64,000 bases of DNA from Longibacter sp051155795 (GTDB taxonomy: Bacteria; Bacteroidota; Rhodothermia; Rhodothermales; Salinibacteraceae). A program made the position numbers and the translations under genes. Every line of letters begins with the position of its first letter. Positions within the stretch are counted from its first letter, which is position 1. The notes below the pieces were generated by a model. It saw only the letters and a program-made list of their open reading frames with translations. It was not told the origin of the DNA and ran no database searches. Location: NCBI RefSeq assembly GCF_051155795.1, contig NZ_DAXETW010000086.1:72540-136539 (forward strand), written 5' to 3'. Shown in pieces: positions 63,876 through 64,000 of this stretch.

Positions 63876-64000
63876 ATGCCTACGACGTTAGACACCAGCG
63901 CCCCCGCAAAGGACCGGTTCCTCTCGGCCTTTGAGATGAGCAACGGGCAGGCGCTCAACGGAAAAAACGCCTCCATCTCCAGCCATCGCGAGACCGCCAT
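63876..64000 (+). CDS. sufD: SufD, 5' end only (cut by window)
   Basis: ATG 63876 opens a frame of 41 codons to the window end, beginning MPTTLDTSAPAKDRFLSAFE and running through a Lys/Arg/Ser-rich helix, the usual N-terminus of SufD. Position directly after sufC supports the call; the conserved core lies outside the window. Confidence 0.75.
   Translation, partial: MPTTLDTSAPAKDRFLSAFEMSNGQALNGKNASISSHRETA

Overview
The window is a gene-dense, GC-rich bacterial chromosome segment with about 50 protein genes. I saw no rRNA, tRNA, CRISPR array, insertion sequence or prophage block. The gene set suggests an aerobic heterotroph of the Rhodothermota/Salinibacter-like branch near Bacteroidota. The clues are a BlaI plus M56/TonB sensor pair, a Bacteroidota-style HNH protein, the SUF Fe-S system, aerobic haem synthesis (HemL, HemF), OmpA and Omp85-type envelope proteins, many Asp/Glu-rich proteins and generally weak Shine-Dalgarno sequences. 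The taxonomic placement is inference from gene content and style, not from a marker-gene search.

Layout. 0.3-3.9 kb: amidinotransferase overlapping a glycosyltransferase, then a blaI/M56-TonB pair with a perfect operator. 4-11 kb: small envelope proteins, HNH nuclease, zinc alcohol dehydrogenase, phosphotransferase, OmpA lipoprotein. 11-16.4 kb: glyoxylate shunt (aceB-aceA) divergent from a RamB/ScfR-type regulator. 16.5-17.5 kb: an S24 repressor with an apparently self-controlled promoter. 17.6-23.9 kb: an Omp85 barrel, a kinase-like lipoprotein and an NTT nucleotide-transporter/HEAT protein on one strand. 24-28.3 kb: acidic protein, groES-groEL, HAD phosphatase. 29-35.6 kb: a Ser/Thr phosphosignalling cluster (PP2C, exported cache-like protein, FHA protein, WD40 kinase). 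36-42.5 kb: a minus-strand haem cluster (rluA, hemF, ferrochelatase-like, methyltransferase, hemL) and a membrane-tethered ACT protein. 43-51 kb: lon, rsgA, topA, dps. 51.6-55.7 kb: acyl-CoA dehydrogenase, a small barrel protein, and a NurA plus HAS-barrel pair. 55.9-60.5 kb: pore-less voltage-sensor-like protein, a HemW-like protein without its Fe-S cysteines, GNAT, two DUF192 lipoproteins. 60.5-64 kb: an A-type Fe-S carrier divergent from sufB-sufC-sufD, with sufD cut by the window end.

Most worth a second look: (i) the Omp85 / HipA-PI4K-like kinase lipoprotein / nucleotide-transporter cluster, which could be an envelope phosphorylation system; (ii) two haem-family proteins that have lost their defining catalytic residues (HemW-like with all three cluster Cys replaced; ferrochelatase-like with the active-site His replaced by Thr); (iii) a NurA nuclease paired with a stand-alone HAS-barrel protein and no HerA ATPase nearby; (iv) a voltage-sensor-like membrane domain with no pore; and (v) helically phased operator-like half-sites between aceB and its probable regulator.
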